A stretch of DNA of 64,000 bases from Motilibacter rhizosphaerae (GCF_004216915.1 NZ_SGXD01000002.1:124001-188000), one strand, 5' to 3'. Counted from the first letter of the stretch, positions 34,439-42,769 are shown. The notes: generated by a model from the sequence alone, not told the origin. Translations and numbers: made by a program.

Positions 34439-34635
34439 GCCTCCTTGCGCGGGCGCCCCGGCCCGCGCTGCTCGCGCGCCGCCGCCGGCAGCCGGCCGGC
34501 CTCGGACAGGGCGCGCCGCAGCAGGAACTCGATCTGCCCGTTGGTGCTCCGCAGGTCCGCCGCGGCCCAGCGCGCGAGGGCGTCGTGCACCGCCGGGTCG
34601 AGCCGCAGCAGGACCTGCTTGCGCTCGGAGGGCAT
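34423..34635 (-). CDS. Ribbon-helix-helix (Arc/CopG-like) DNA-binding protein
   Basis: This 70-residue protein has the RHH pattern: a strand KQVLLRLDPAVHDALARWA, then a second helix around RSTNGQIEFLLRRAL. The C-terminus is basic and includes GPGRPRK, an AT-hook-like tail. It often gets the label HicB-family antitoxin, but no toxin is present. It sits 10 bases after the SPFH gene and is probably its autoregulator; a perfect palindrome lies in the SPFH promoter region. Confidence 0.85.
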   Translation of the reverse strand: MPSERKQVLLRLDPAVHDALARWAAADLRSTNGQIEFLLRRALSEAGRLPAAAREQRGPGRPRKEAQEQE

Positions 34636-34645
34636 CAGCCGGTCG

Positions 34646-35572
34646 TCACGCGTACAGCGAGCCGGTGTTGACGACCGGCGTCGCGTCTCGGTCGCCGCAG
34701 AGCACGACGAGCAGGTTGCTCACCATGGCCGCCTTGCGCTCCTCGTCGAGCTCGACGACCTGCTCGGCGGCGAGCTTGTCCAGCGCCATCTGCACCATGC
34801 CGACCGCGCCCTCGACGATCCGCTGACGGGCCGCGACGACGGCCCCGGCCTGCTGGCGGCGCAGCATCGCGGAGGCGATCTCCGGCGCGTACGCCAGGTG
34901 GGTGATGCGCGACTCCACCACGTGCACGCCGGCCGAGGCCACGCGCGCCTGGATCTCGGCCGAGAGCCGCTCGGTGATCTCGTCGGCGTTGTCACGCAGC
35001 GACAGGCGCTGCGGGTCCGAGGAGTCGTACGGGTAGCCGTTGGCGATGTGCCGCACCGCGCTGTCGGTCTGGATCGAGACGAAGCGCACGAAGTCGTCGA
35101 CCTCGAACAGCGCCTGCGCGGTGTCCTCGACCTGCCACACGACGACGACGGCCATCTCGATCGGCGTGCCCTCGACGTCGTTCACCTTCGCCACGTCGCT
35201 CTGCAGGTTGCGGATCCTCGTGGAGACGCGGCTGCGCTTGGTGAGCGGGTTGACCCAGCGCAGGCCCTGCGTGCGGATCGTGCCGCTGTAGTGGCCGAAC
35301 AGCTGGACCACGCGCGCCTGCCCGGGCGAGACCTGGACGAGGCCGCCGAGGGTGACCAGGCCGACGGCCGCCACCAGGAGCCCGACCACGACCGAGGTGC
35401 CCGAGACCGCCGACGAGTCGGCCTGGCCCCCGGCGACGGCCAGCACCACCCCAGCGACCAGCGCGGCGAGCGCGGCCAGCAGCAGCGGCACCCCCGGCAG
35501 GTGGTGGGCGGGACGCTCGACGACCCGCGGCGCCGGCATGGCGACCTCGGGTGCGCTCTGCTCGAGGGACAT
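34646..35572 (-). CDS. SPFH/Band-7 (prohibitin-like, slipin) membrane protein
   Basis: This 308-residue protein has two N-terminal transmembrane segments (about residues 25-45 and 55-80) and an SPFH domain that begins LVQVSPGQARVVQLFGHY. It runs through RTQGLRWVNPLTKRSRVSTR and a coiled region rich in Ala/Gln/Arg (ASAMLRRQQAGAVVAARQR). SPFH proteins form rings that organise membrane domains or protect against membrane stress. ATG 35572 follows GGAGGAGG. It forms a two-gene operon with the RHH protein, a pairing found in many actinobacteria. Confidence 0.9.
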   Translation of the reverse strand: MSLEQSAPEVAMPAPRVVERPAHHLPGVPLLLAALAALVAGVVLAVAGGQADSSAVSGTSVVVGLLVAAVGLVTLGGLVQVSPGQARVVQLFGHYSGTIRTQGLRWVNPLTKRSRVSTRIRNLQSDVAKVNDVEGTPIEMAVVVVWQVEDTAQALFEVDDFVRFVSIQTDSAVRHIANGYPYDSSDPQRLSLRDNADEITERLSAEIQARVASAGVHVVESRITHLAYAPEIASAMLRRQQAGAVVAARQRIVEGAVGMVQMALDKLAAEQVVELDEERKAAMVSNLLVVLCGDRDATPVVNTGSLYA

Positions 35573-35605
35573 CGGGGGACCTCCTCCGCGGGCGACCGTC
35601 GCCCA

Positions 35606-35622
35606 GCTATCAAAGTGATAGC
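35606..35622 (-). promoter_or_regulatory. 17-bp perfect palindrome, likely RHH operator of SPFH operon
   Basis: On the minus strand the sequence is GCTATCACTTTGATAGC: 7-base arms GCTATCA/TGATAGC around three bases, 34 bases before the SPFH start. It is AT-rich for this genome and is the right size for a ribbon-helix-helix tetramer. The RHH gene at the end of the operon is the obvious ligand. Confidence 0.65.
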
Positions 35623-35689
35623 ACTTTTCTGGACGGAGGACCAGCGCGGCGCGCTGGCCCGTACGCCGGCGGCCGGTAGCGTGCCGGTC

Positions 35690-36391
35690 GTGGAGCAGTC
35701 GAGCGCGGCGCGCCTCGAGGCCGAGCTGCGGCCGGCCTGGGCACGGGTGACCGCCGGCGAGAGCCGCATCGCCTCCACGCTCGCCGTCGCCGTCGCCATC
35801 GGCCTGCAGACCGCGGTGCCCGAACGGCTCACGCTCTCGCGCAGCTGGGTGCTGCCGGCCATCGAGGCCGTCCTCCTCGTCGCCCTCGTGGTCGCCAACC
35901 CGGTCCGCATCACCCGGTCCTCGCCGCGGCTGCGGGTCCTCAGCCTCTCCCTCGTGGCGGTCGCCGCCCTGGCGAACACCTGGTCCGCGGCCGCGCTCGT
36001 CCACCAGATCGTCACGGGCCACCACGCGACCGAGCGGGCGACCCCGCTGCTCGTCACCGGCGCCTCGATCTGGCTGACGAACGTGCTGGTGTTCGCCCTG
36101 TGGTTCTGGGAGCTCGACCGCGGCGGGCCCGCCGACCGGGCGGCGGGGCTGCGGCACGACCGGCCCGACTTCGCCTTCACGCAGATGACGTCGCCGGACC
36201 TCGCGCCCCCGGACTGGGAGCCCGGGTTCGTCGACTACCTGTTCCTCGGGTTCACCAACGCCACGGCGTTCAGCCCGACGGACACGCTGCCCCTGTCGCC
36301 GCGGGCGAAGGCGCTCATGGTCCTGCAGTCGGTGGTCGCGCTGACCACGGCGGCGCTCGTCATCGCGCGGGCGGTCAACATCCTGCAGTGA
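35690..36391 (+). CDS. DUF1345-like integral membrane protein
   Basis: This 233-residue protein has four to five transmembrane helices and a conserved-looking C-terminal block, DYLFLGFTNATAFSPTDTLP, followed by a last helix. That block resembles DUF1345 proteins; function is unknown. GTG 35690 is seven bases after TAGCGT, fitting a leaderless transcript. It is divergent from the SPFH operon. Confidence 0.75.
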   Translation: MEQSSAARLEAELRPAWARVTAGESRIASTLAVAVAIGLQTAVPERLTLSRSWVLPAIEAVLLVALVVANPVRITRSSPRLRVLSLSLVAVAALANTWSAAALVHQIVTGHHATERATPLLVTGASIWLTNVLVFALWFWELDRGGPADRAAGLRHDRPDFAFTQMTSPDLAPPDWEPGFVDYLFLGFTNATAFSPTDTLPLSPRAKALMVLQSVVALTTAALVIARAVNILQ

Positions 36392-36438
36392 GCCGCCGCA
36401 CCGCCGCGGCTGTCGGCCCCCCGTGCCAGGATGCGGGC

Positions 36439-37533
36439 GTGGACCTGCCCGTCATGCCGCCCGTCGCGCCAATGCTGGCGAAGGCCGTCAAGGACGTCCC
36501 CGAGGGGGCCTACGTCTACGAGCCGAAGTGGGACGGCTTCCGCTGCGTGGTGTTCCGCGACGGCGACGAGGTCGAGCTGGGCTCGCGCAACGAGCGGCCG
36601 CTGACGCGCTACTTCCCCGAGGTCGTCGAGGCGGTCAGGGCGAACCTCCCCGCGCGCTGCGTCGTCGACGGCGAGGTCATCGTGCCCGCGGGCAGCGGGC
36701 AGCGCCTCGACTTCGAGGCGCTGCTGCAGCGGATCCACCCGGCCGTCTCGCGCGTCACGAAGCTGTCCCAGGAGACCCCCGCGGCCTTCGTGGCCTTCGA
36801 CCTGCTGGCGCTCGGCGACGAGGACCTCACCGGCCGCCCCTTCGAGGAGCGGCGGGCCCTGCTCGTCGAGGCGCTCGGCGGCGTGCAGGCGCCGGTGTTC
36901 GTCACGTCGGTGACCGAGGACCCGGCGCAGGCGCGGCAGTGGTTCGCGCAGTTCGAGGGCGCCGGGCTCGACGGCGTGGTGGCCAAGCCCAAGGGCGGGG
37001 CCTACCAGCAGGACGTGCGGGCGATGCTCAAGATCAAGCACGAGCGGACCGCCGACTGCGTCGTCGCCGGGTTCCGCTGGCACAAGTCCGGGCCCGTGGT
37101 GGGCTCGCTGCTGCTGGGGCTCTTCAACGGCGAGGGGCAGCTCCAGCACGTGGGCGTCAGCGCGTCGTTCACGATGGCCCGGCGCCAGGAGCTCGTCGCC
37201 GAGCTCGAGCCGCTGCGCGAGGGTGCGCTCGAGGGGCACCCGTGGCAGCAGTGGGCCGAGGCCGAGGCGCACGAGAAGGACCGGTTGCCCGGCGCCCAGT
37301 CGCGCTGGAACGCCGGCAAGGACCTCTCGTGGGTGCCGCTGCGCCCGGAGCGCGTCGTCGAGGTGAAGTACGACGCCATGGAGGGCAGCCGCTTCCGGCA
37401 CACCGCGCACGTCCTGCGCTGGCGGCCCGACCGCGAGCCGTCGAGCTGCACCTACGACCAGCTCGAGGTCCCGGTGAGCTACGACCTGGCCGACGTTCTG
37501 TCCGGGGCCAGCGGGGAAGGGAGTGGATCATGA
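36439..37533 (+). CDS. ATP-dependent DNA ligase (LigC-like)
   Basis: This 364-residue ligase has the adenylation domain with the catalytic Lys in YEPKWDGFRCVVFR, DGEVIVP, FVAFDLLALG, LDGVVAKPKGGAY and KIKHERTADCVVAG, then an OB-fold domain with KDLSWVPLRPERVVEVKYD. It lacks the polymerase and nuclease domains of full LigD, which fits the LigC class used in short-gap repair or non-homologous end joining. GTG 36439 is preferred over a longer frame. A LigD-type polymerase gene lies 2.4 kb downstream. Confidence 0.9.
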   Translation: MDLPVMPPVAPMLAKAVKDVPEGAYVYEPKWDGFRCVVFRDGDEVELGSRNERPLTRYFPEVVEAVRANLPARCVVDGEVIVPAGSGQRLDFEALLQRIHPAVSRVTKLSQETPAAFVAFDLLALGDEDLTGRPFEERRALLVEALGGVQAPVFVTSVTEDPAQARQWFAQFEGAGLDGVVAKPKGGAYQQDVRAMLKIKHERTADCVVAGFRWHKSGPVVGSLLLGLFNGEGQLQHVGVSASFTMARRQELVAELEPLREGALEGHPWQQWAEAEAHEKDRLPGAQSRWNAGKDLSWVPLRPERVVEVKYDAMEGSRFRHTAHVLRWRPDREPSSCTYDQLEVPVSYDLADVLSGASGEGSGS

Positions 37534-37970
37534 CCTCGATCCTCGTGCTCACCGAAGAAGCCCTCACCGCGCACGACGTCGAGCGGATCGCGACGCTGCA
37601 CGGCACCGACCAGGTGAGCGTCCACCTGCTCGTCGCGCCCGAGGACCGGCGCGACCTCGTCGACGCGCTGGACGACGTGGCGCTCGGGCGGCTGCCGGGG
37701 CGCGGGCGGCCCGACGGCGTACGCGGCGAGCAGGCCGTCGAGCAGAGCCGCGACGCGCTCGCCGCCCGGGGGCTCGCCGTGACGGCGCAGCTGAGCGGGG
37801 GCGACCCGGTCGCCGAGGCCGCCGGCGCGGCGACCGACGAGATCTGGGTGGTGACGCCGCCGCACCTGGTGGAGGAGGCGCTGCACCGGGACTGGGCCTC
37901 GAAGCTGCGCGAGCGCACCGGACGCCCGGTGCTCCACTTCGTGTCCGGGACCGACCGGGTGGTGTCCTGA
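37530..37970 (+). CDS. Hypothetical alpha/beta protein, universal-stress-like
   Basis: This 146-residue soluble protein is coupled to the ligase gene by an ATGA overlap. It alternates predicted strands and helices: TSILVLTEEALTAHDVER, VSVHLLVAPEDRRD, GLAVTAQLSGGDPVAEA and DEIWVVTPPHLVEEAL, ending with RTGRPVLHFVSG. The layout resembles universal stress protein folds without a clear ATP-binding GxxGS motif. Function unknown; the coupling may reflect a repair-stress role. Confidence 0.75.
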   Translation: MTSILVLTEEALTAHDVERIATLHGTDQVSVHLLVAPEDRRDLVDALDDVALGRLPGRGRPDGVRGEQAVEQSRDALAARGLAVTAQLSGGDPVAEAAGAATDEIWVVTPPHLVEEALHRDWASKLRERTGRPVLHFVSGTDRVVS

Positions 37971-37998
37971 CCCGCGCTCAGCCAGGCGGTGGGGACGA

Positions 37999-38033
37999 CT
38001 GAGGGGGACCGCTCGGTGAGCGGTCCCCCTCAG
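37999..38033. terminator. Bidirectional hairpin terminator
   Basis: A perfect 15-bp stem (37999-38013 with 38019-38033) and five-base loop lie 28 bases after the USP-like gene and 20 bases after the stop of the small minus-strand ORF at 38054. It serves both sides. Confidence 0.85.
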
Positions 38034-38053
38034 GTGCTGCGTGTGCGAGCCGG

Positions 38054-38137
38054 CTAGAGCCGGACCCGCTTCGGGTTGGCGAGGCTGGTCTCCTGCTCGC
38101 ACACCCGGACGTCGGACTCGTCGTGGCGCGTACCCAT
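38054..38137 (-). CDS. 27-residue hidden small protein
   Basis: ATG 38137 follows GGGGAG by five bases and opens MGTRHDESDVRVCEQETS, then LANPKRVRL and a TAG stop. The peptide is charged, with one Cys and a basic tail. It has its own TAGGGT -10-like box at 38195-38200, a 5' leader of about 50 bases and a terminator 20 bases after the stop, so it looks like a complete independent transcription unit. No family recognised. Confidence 0.5.
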   Translation of the reverse strand: MGTRHDESDVRVCEQETSLANPKRVRL

Positions 38138-38194
38138 GCGATCTCCCCCTGCCTGACCGATGTCCCCGTTGTCATCGGCATCAACGACCCGGTC

Positions 38195-38200
38195 ACCCTA
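38195..38200 (-). promoter_or_regulatory. -10 box for 27-residue ORF
   Basis: TAGGGT on the minus strand, 58 bases before ATG 38137. The -35 region (TCAAGC at 17 bases) is weak. A short CCGATG/CATCGG inverted repeat lies in the leader. The rest of 38138-38275 shows no gene. Confidence 0.35.
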
Positions 38201-38275
38201 TTCATGCCCAGACCAGGGCTTGAGCCCACGAGAGCCGCGTCACACTCCCGGGTCAGCAGGACCACCCGTCCGGGC

Positions 38276-39133
38276 TCAGGACCCCGTAGCAGCGTGCAGG
38301 GCGTCGCGCACGCTGCGTGGCTCCCGCCCGAGCAGCCGGCCGAGGAGGGGGTCGGTCCCCGCGAAGTACCCCTGCTCGGCCGCCTGGAAGATGCCCAGGG
38401 TGAAGCGGGCCCGCCCCTCGGGCAGCCCCGCCGCGACCGCCTCTGCCACCCACTGCTCGGGGTCGACCAGCTCCACGGCGACCGGCTTCCCGGCGACCTC
38501 GCCGGCGATCTCGGCGACCTGGGCGAACGTCGGCGCCGCTGCCGCCGTCAGGGTGGCGGGACCGTCGTACGCCCCGGCGGAGAGCAGCACCGCGGCCGCA
38601 CCCTCGGCCTCGTCCTCCCGCGCGGTCCAGGACACCGGACCGTCGCCGGGGATGCGGATCCGGCCGGTCTGCCTCCACGGCCCGAGCAGGAACGCCAGGC
38701 TGTGCGCGTAGAACCCGTTCCGCAGCGAGGTCCACGGGAGGCCGGAGCCGGCGAGGAGCTCCTCCGTGGCGGCATGCGTGCGGGCGGCCGGGAACGGGGA
38801 CGCGGCCGACGCCCCCTGGTGGCTCGTGTAGAGCACCCGCCCGACGCCGGCCTGCGCGGCCGCCTCGATGGCACCGCGGTGCTGGGCGACCGGGTCGCCG
38901 GTCGGGTCGTTGGAGGAGACGAGCACGAGCTGCTCGGCGCCGGCGAAGGCGGCGCGCAGCGACTCCGGCCGGGCGTAGTCGCCGCGGCGGACCTCCACCC
39001 CGCGGTCCGTGAACCGCGCGGCGCGCGCGGGGTCGCGGGCCACCACGGCGAGGGCGCCGGGCTCGACGTGCTGGAGCAGGTGGTCGACGGTGGCGCCGCC
39101 CAGCGCCCCGGTCGCTCCGGTGATGACGATCAT
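38276..39133 (-). CDS. NmrA-like NAD(P)-binding oxidoreductase
   Basis: This 285-residue atypical short-chain dehydrogenase has the Rossmann start MIVITGATGALGGATVDHLL, VRRGDYARPESLRAAFAG, LVLVSSNDPTGD and the LYTSHQGA segment. It lacks the YxxxK pair at the usual place, as in NmrA/quinone oxidoreductase (QOR2)-like proteins that act as redox sensors or reductases. ATG 39133 has a GGAG site. It is divergently paired with a TetR regulator, which likely controls it. Confidence 0.88.
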   Translation of the reverse strand: MIVITGATGALGGATVDHLLQHVEPGALAVVARDPARAARFTDRGVEVRRGDYARPESLRAAFAGAEQLVLVSSNDPTGDPVAQHRGAIEAAAQAGVGRVLYTSHQGASAASPFPAARTHAATEELLAGSGLPWTSLRNGFYAHSLAFLLGPWRQTGRIRIPGDGPVSWTAREDEAEGAAAVLLSAGAYDGPATLTAAAAPTFAQVAEIAGEVAGKPVAVELVDPEQWVAEAVAAGLPEGRARFTLGIFQAAEQGYFAGTDPLLGRLLGREPRSVRDALHAATGS

Positions 39134-39217
39134 GCGGGTCTCCGTTGCTATCGGTGGAAACAGCAAGACGCTAACAGCGGTAGCACAGTGGTAGCAAGAC
39201 GGCGGTAGCGTTGGTAC
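39134..39217. promoter_or_regulatory. Divergent NmrA/TetR promoter and operator region
   Basis: TAGCGT boxes occur for both genes: minus strand 39173-39168 for the NmrA-like gene and plus strand 39206-39211, six bases before the TetR GTG (leaderless). Between them are repeated GGTAGC units and an imperfect palindrome GCTAACAGCGGTAGC (39171-39185), a plausible TetR operator covering both -10 boxes. Confidence 0.5.
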
Positions 39218-39934
39218 GTGACCGAGGCCCCCACCCGCCGCACCGACACCCGCACCCGGATCGTCGAGGCCGCCGCGCGCCTGCTGCAGGAGGGCGGTCC
39301 CGCGGCCGTCACGACGCGGGCGACGGCGGAAGCAGCCGGCGTCCAGGCGCCGGCCATCTACCGCCTGTTCGGCGACAAGGAGGGCCTGCTCGAGGCCGTG
39401 GCCGAGCACGTCCTCGCGACGTACGTGTCGAGCAAGGCGCAGGTCGTGCGCGCCGCGGCGGCGCAGGACGTCGACCCCCTCGAGGACCTGCGCGCGGGGT
39501 GGCAGAGCCAGCTCGACTTCGAGCTCGCGAACCCCGCGCTCTCCCGGCTCATCCGCGACCCTGCGCGCGCCCTGCGCTCTCCCGCCCTGCAGTCCGGCAT
39601 GCGCGTGCTCGAGGCGCGCGTGCACCGGCTCGCGGTCGCCGGCCTGCTCGCCGTGCACGAGCGGCAGGCCGTCGACGTCATCGCGGCGGCCGGCAGCGGC
39701 ACGGTCTCCGTGCTCCTGGCCACCCCGCCCGAGGAGCGGGACCTCACGCTGGCCGACCGGATGCTCGATGCCGCCCTCAGCCAGATCCTCGTCAGCGGCC
39801 CGGTCCGCGGAGCGGCGGGGGTCCGTCCCGCCGCCGTGGCGCTGCGGGCGTCGGCCGCCGGGCTCACGGCGCTCAGCGAGCCGGAGCGCGCGCTGCTCGT
39901 CGAGTGGCTCGACCGGATCGTCGCCGCCGGCTGA
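39218..39934 (+). CDS. TetR/AcrR-family transcriptional regulator
   Basis: The 238-residue repressor has an N-terminal helix-turn-helix: TRTRIVEAAARLLQEGG, TTRATAEAAGVQAPAIYRLF and GDKEGLLEAVAEHV. The C-terminal ligand domain is Ala/Leu-rich. GTG 39218 is six bases after TAGCGT. It probably represses the divergent NmrA-like gene and itself; the inducer is unknown. Confidence 0.92.
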   Translation: MTEAPTRRTDTRTRIVEAAARLLQEGGPAAVTTRATAEAAGVQAPAIYRLFGDKEGLLEAVAEHVLATYVSSKAQVVRAAAAQDVDPLEDLRAGWQSQLDFELANPALSRLIRDPARALRSPALQSGMRVLEARVHRLAVAGLLAVHERQAVDVIAAAGSGTVSVLLATPPEERDLTLADRMLDAALSQILVSGPVRGAAGVRPAAVALRASAAGLTALSEPERALLVEWLDRIVAAG

Positions 39935-39958
39935 GCGGCACCCGACGTCGTGGGGAGC

Positions 39959-40969
39959 TCAGTCGTGCTTGGCCCGCGACGGCTGCACGCGCTTGGGCTC
40001 CCCCGGCATCTTCGGGAAGTTCGGCGGGTACGGTGCGTCCTCCAGCCCGCGGTCCGCGGCGTCGCGCTCGGCCCACTCGAGCAGCGGGGCGATGTCGACC
40101 GCGACCTCGTCGATGCCCGCGTGGACGTCGCCGAGCTCCGCGAAGCGCGGAGGCATCGTGACGAGCGTGAAGTCCGAGGGCACGGCGCTCTCCAGCTCCT
40201 CCCACGTCACGGGCGCCGAGACGTGGCCCTGGGGAGCGCGGACGGAGTACGCCGAGCGGATCGTCCGGTCGCGGGCGTTCTGGTTGTAGTCCAGGAAGAT
40301 CTGCTCGCCCCGCTCCTCCTTCCACCACTTGGTGGTGACGAGCTCGGGCGCGCGGCGCTCGGCCTCGCGGGCGAAGGCGAGGGCAGCACGGCGTACGTCG
40401 GTGAAGCCGTGGTCGGGCTGGATCCGCACGTAGACGTGGATCCCGCGGTTGCCGCTGGTCTTCGGCCACCCGCGCCACCCGAGCTCGTCGAGCAGCGGCT
40501 TCACGACCTCGAGGGCGACGCGCCGCGCGTCCTCGAAGTCGGTGCCGGGCTGGGGGTCGAGGTCGATGCGCAGCTCGTCCGGGCGCTCGGTGTCGGCCCG
40601 CCGGCTGTGCCAGGGGTGGAACTCGACCGTCGACATCTGCACGCACCAGACGACGTCGGCGAGGTGCGTGACGCAGAGCTCGTCGGCGTGCCGGCCGCTG
40701 GGGAAGGCCACCCGCACGGTCTGCAGCCAGTCGGGGTGCGACGGCGGCACCCGCTTCTGGTAGACCCGCTCGCCGTCGGCGCCGTCGGGGAAGCGCTGCA
40801 GCATGCAGGGACGCTCGTACAGCGCGCGGACGATGCCGTCGCCGACCGAGAGGTAGTACTGCACGAGGTCGAGCTTGGTGTGCCCGCCGTCGCGGAAGTA
40901 GACGCGGTCGGGGTTCGTGACCTTGACGACGCGGTCCTCGACCTCGACCTCGACGAACGGCGATGCCAT
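39959..40969 (-). CDS. LigD-type polymerase domain protein (NHEJ primase-polymerase)
   Basis: This 336-residue stand-alone LigD polymerase domain (archaeo-eukaryotic primase fold) fills gaps during end joining. Motifs are VEVEVEDRVVKVTNPDRVYF, the active-site Asp pair in ELRIDLDPQPGTDF, KTSGNRGIHVYVRI with the conserved SGNRGxHVYV, and FLDYNQNARDRTIRSAYSVR. ATG 40969. It converges on the TetR gene. With the DNA ligase at 36439 it makes a split LigD-like pair; Ku is not in the window. Confidence 0.93.
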   Translation of the reverse strand: MASPFVEVEVEDRVVKVTNPDRVYFRDGGHTKLDLVQYYLSVGDGIVRALYERPCMLQRFPDGADGERVYQKRVPPSHPDWLQTVRVAFPSGRHADELCVTHLADVVWCVQMSTVEFHPWHSRRADTERPDELRIDLDPQPGTDFEDARRVALEVVKPLLDELGWRGWPKTSGNRGIHVYVRIQPDHGFTDVRRAALAFAREAERRAPELVTTKWWKEERGEQIFLDYNQNARDRTIRSAYSVRAPQGHVSAPVTWEELESAVPSDFTLVTMPPRFAELGDVHAGIDEVAVDIAPLLEWAERDAADRGLEDAPYPPNFPKMPGEPKRVQPSRAKHD

Positions 40970-40990
40970 GGGCCGACGCTACCGTCCCCG

Positions 40991-42673
40991 CTAGGGGAGG
41001 ACCTCCTCGCTGGGCGTGCGCATCGGGATGATGTCGCGCCACGCCCGCCGGGGCACCGCGCTGCCGGAGTAGACGACGGCGTCGCGGCCGGACTCCTTCG
41101 CGGCGTACAGGCTCGCGTCCGCCTCGCGCAGCAGCGACGCGACCGACGACCCCGCGCGCGCCTGCGCCACCCCGATGCTCACCGTCTGCACCCGGTCGTC
41201 GAGCAGAGCGGACCAGGGGTGCTCCGCGACCACGAGGCGGATCCGCTCGCACAGCTCCACCGCGGCCGCCGCGTCGAGGCCCGGCAGGACCAGCGCGAAC
41301 TCCTCGCCGCCGAGGCGCGCGACGAACGGGCGCGGTGTCCCCCGCGCCGCGCTCGACACCACCCGCTCCAGCACGCGCGACACCGTCACGAGCACCTTGT
41401 CGCCGGTCTCGTGGGAGAAGTCGTCGTTGACGCTCTTGAAGTGGTCGAGGTCGAGCAGCCCCATGCTGAGCCCGGGCTCCCCCAGGGCCAGCAGGACGTT
41501 GACCTGGTCGTCGAAGTAGCGCCGGTTGAACAGGCCCGTCAGCGGGTCGCGCATCGCCTGCTCGCGGAACCGCTGCGCCGCCTCGCGCGCCTCGGTCGTC
41601 TCGAAGATCGCCTGCGAGGTGCGCGCCGCGACCTCCCGCTCGCGCGAGCGCAGCGCCTCCGACTCCGCGTGGAAGACCACGTGGAGCTGGTACGCCCGCT
41701 CGAAGTCCCCGACCTCGGCCGCGGCTGCGGCCGCCTCCTCGAGCGCGCCGACGTAGACGGCGGCGATGCCGCGCCGTGACGACTCCGCGAGGCATCCCTG
41801 CAGAGCGAGGTCCGCGCCGACGTAGTCGCCGAGCAGCCGGCGGGCCTTCGCGAGCGTCAGCATGAGCGCGTGCTCCGACTGCAGGTCGATCTCCTCGAAG
41901 CGGCCCGTGGCGAGGAAGTCCATCGCCTGCTCGGCCACCTCGACGGCCTCGGCGTAGCGGCCCTGGGCCACGCGGATGCTCGCGACCGTCTCCCGGGCTG
42001 CGGCCGTGAGCCCGACCCCGTGGGTCTCCGCGACGGTGAGCAGCCGGGTGACCAGCTGGTCCGCCCGGCGCAGGTCGCCCGCCTCGTACTCGGTGTAGGC
42101 GTGGTTGTTGAGCACGTGGACGAGCTCGGCCATCTCCCCCAGCCGCTGCAGGTCCCGCTCGGCGGCCTCGTAGCGCTCCCGCGCCGAGTCGTACGAGCCG
42201 GCGGTGGCGAGCGCGTCGGCCAGCATCGTGACGAACCGCTGCCGGACGACCTCCGGCTCCTCCTCGTCGAGGGCCTCCATCGCGGAGATCGCGTGCTCGA
42301 GCCCGCTGGGGGCGTCGCCGAGGTTCTGGAAGACCGAGGAGAGCAGCCGGTGCGTACGGGCCCGCAGCCCGCCGTGCTGCCGGCGCAGCGCCCACTCGTG
42401 GACGTCCCACACGAGCCGGACGCTGTCGCTGGTGTCGCCGAGCCGGTCGAGCATGTCGGCCTCGACCAGCAGCGCCCGCCGCTCCGCGACGTCGTCCTGC
42501 GCGACGGAGGCGCGCTCGCGCAGCGCGCGGGCAGCCGCCAGCGTCCCGCGCACGTCGAAGCCGCGGACCCGCTCCAGCGCCGCCAGCTCCTCAGCGAGGG
42601 AGGCAGGCGGACGGGCGCCCGTGTCGATGACGCCACCTCCTCCGCGCGGCCACTGCTCGACCGCTGCCTCCAC
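40991..42673 (-). CDS. TPR-repeat diguanylate cyclase (GGDEF)
   Basis: This 560-residue soluble protein has an N-terminal array of TPR-like helical repeats (about 30-340, for example LLGDYVGADLALQGCL) and a C-terminal GGDEF domain (about 370-530). The latter has DPLTGLFNRRYFDDQ, LDLDHFKSVNDDF and the active-site RLGGEEFALVLPG, so it should make cyclic di-GMP. The RxxD inhibitory site normally just before GGEEF is absent. No transmembrane segment is present. GTG 42673 is the likely start; VIDTGARPP (15 codons in) is another. The TPR array probably senses a protein partner. Confidence 0.9.
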   Translation of the reverse strand: MEAAVEQWPRGGGGVIDTGARPPASLAEELAALERVRGFDVRGTLAAARALRERASVAQDDVAERRALLVEADMLDRLGDTSDSVRLVWDVHEWALRRQHGGLRARTHRLLSSVFQNLGDAPSGLEHAISAMEALDEEEPEVVRQRFVTMLADALATAGSYDSARERYEAAERDLQRLGEMAELVHVLNNHAYTEYEAGDLRRADQLVTRLLTVAETHGVGLTAAARETVASIRVAQGRYAEAVEVAEQAMDFLATGRFEEIDLQSEHALMLTLAKARRLLGDYVGADLALQGCLAESSRRGIAAVYVGALEEAAAAAAEVGDFERAYQLHVVFHAESEALRSREREVAARTSQAIFETTEAREAAQRFREQAMRDPLTGLFNRRYFDDQVNVLLALGEPGLSMGLLDLDHFKSVNDDFSHETGDKVLVTVSRVLERVVSSAARGTPRPFVARLGGEEFALVLPGLDAAAAVELCERIRLVVAEHPWSALLDDRVQTVSIGVAQARAGSSVASLLREADASLYAAKESGRDAVVYSGSAVPRRAWRDIIPMRTPSEEVLP

Positions 42674-42701
42674 CTCTGCCCCGGATCGCCCTGGCTGACT
42701 C

Positions 42702-42721
42702 CCTCCCTCGTGCGAGGGAGG
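42702..42721. other. 9-bp hairpin upstream of GGDEF gene
   Basis: CCTCCCTCG-TG-CGAGGGAGG lies between the phosphofructokinase stop and the GGDEF start on the minus strand. It could terminate the phosphofructokinase transcript, though it is 50 bases past its stop, or shape the leader of the cyclase mRNA. Confidence 0.4.
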
Positions 42722-42769
42722 TGCGCCGCGGCCCGGGGCCGACGACCACGGGCCGGGCAGCAGCCGCGC

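Noticed and set aside
34423-34635. RHH protein as HicB-type antitoxin
   Set aside because: No HicA-like or other toxin gene is adjacent; pairing with SPFH and a promoter palindrome fits autoregulation better.
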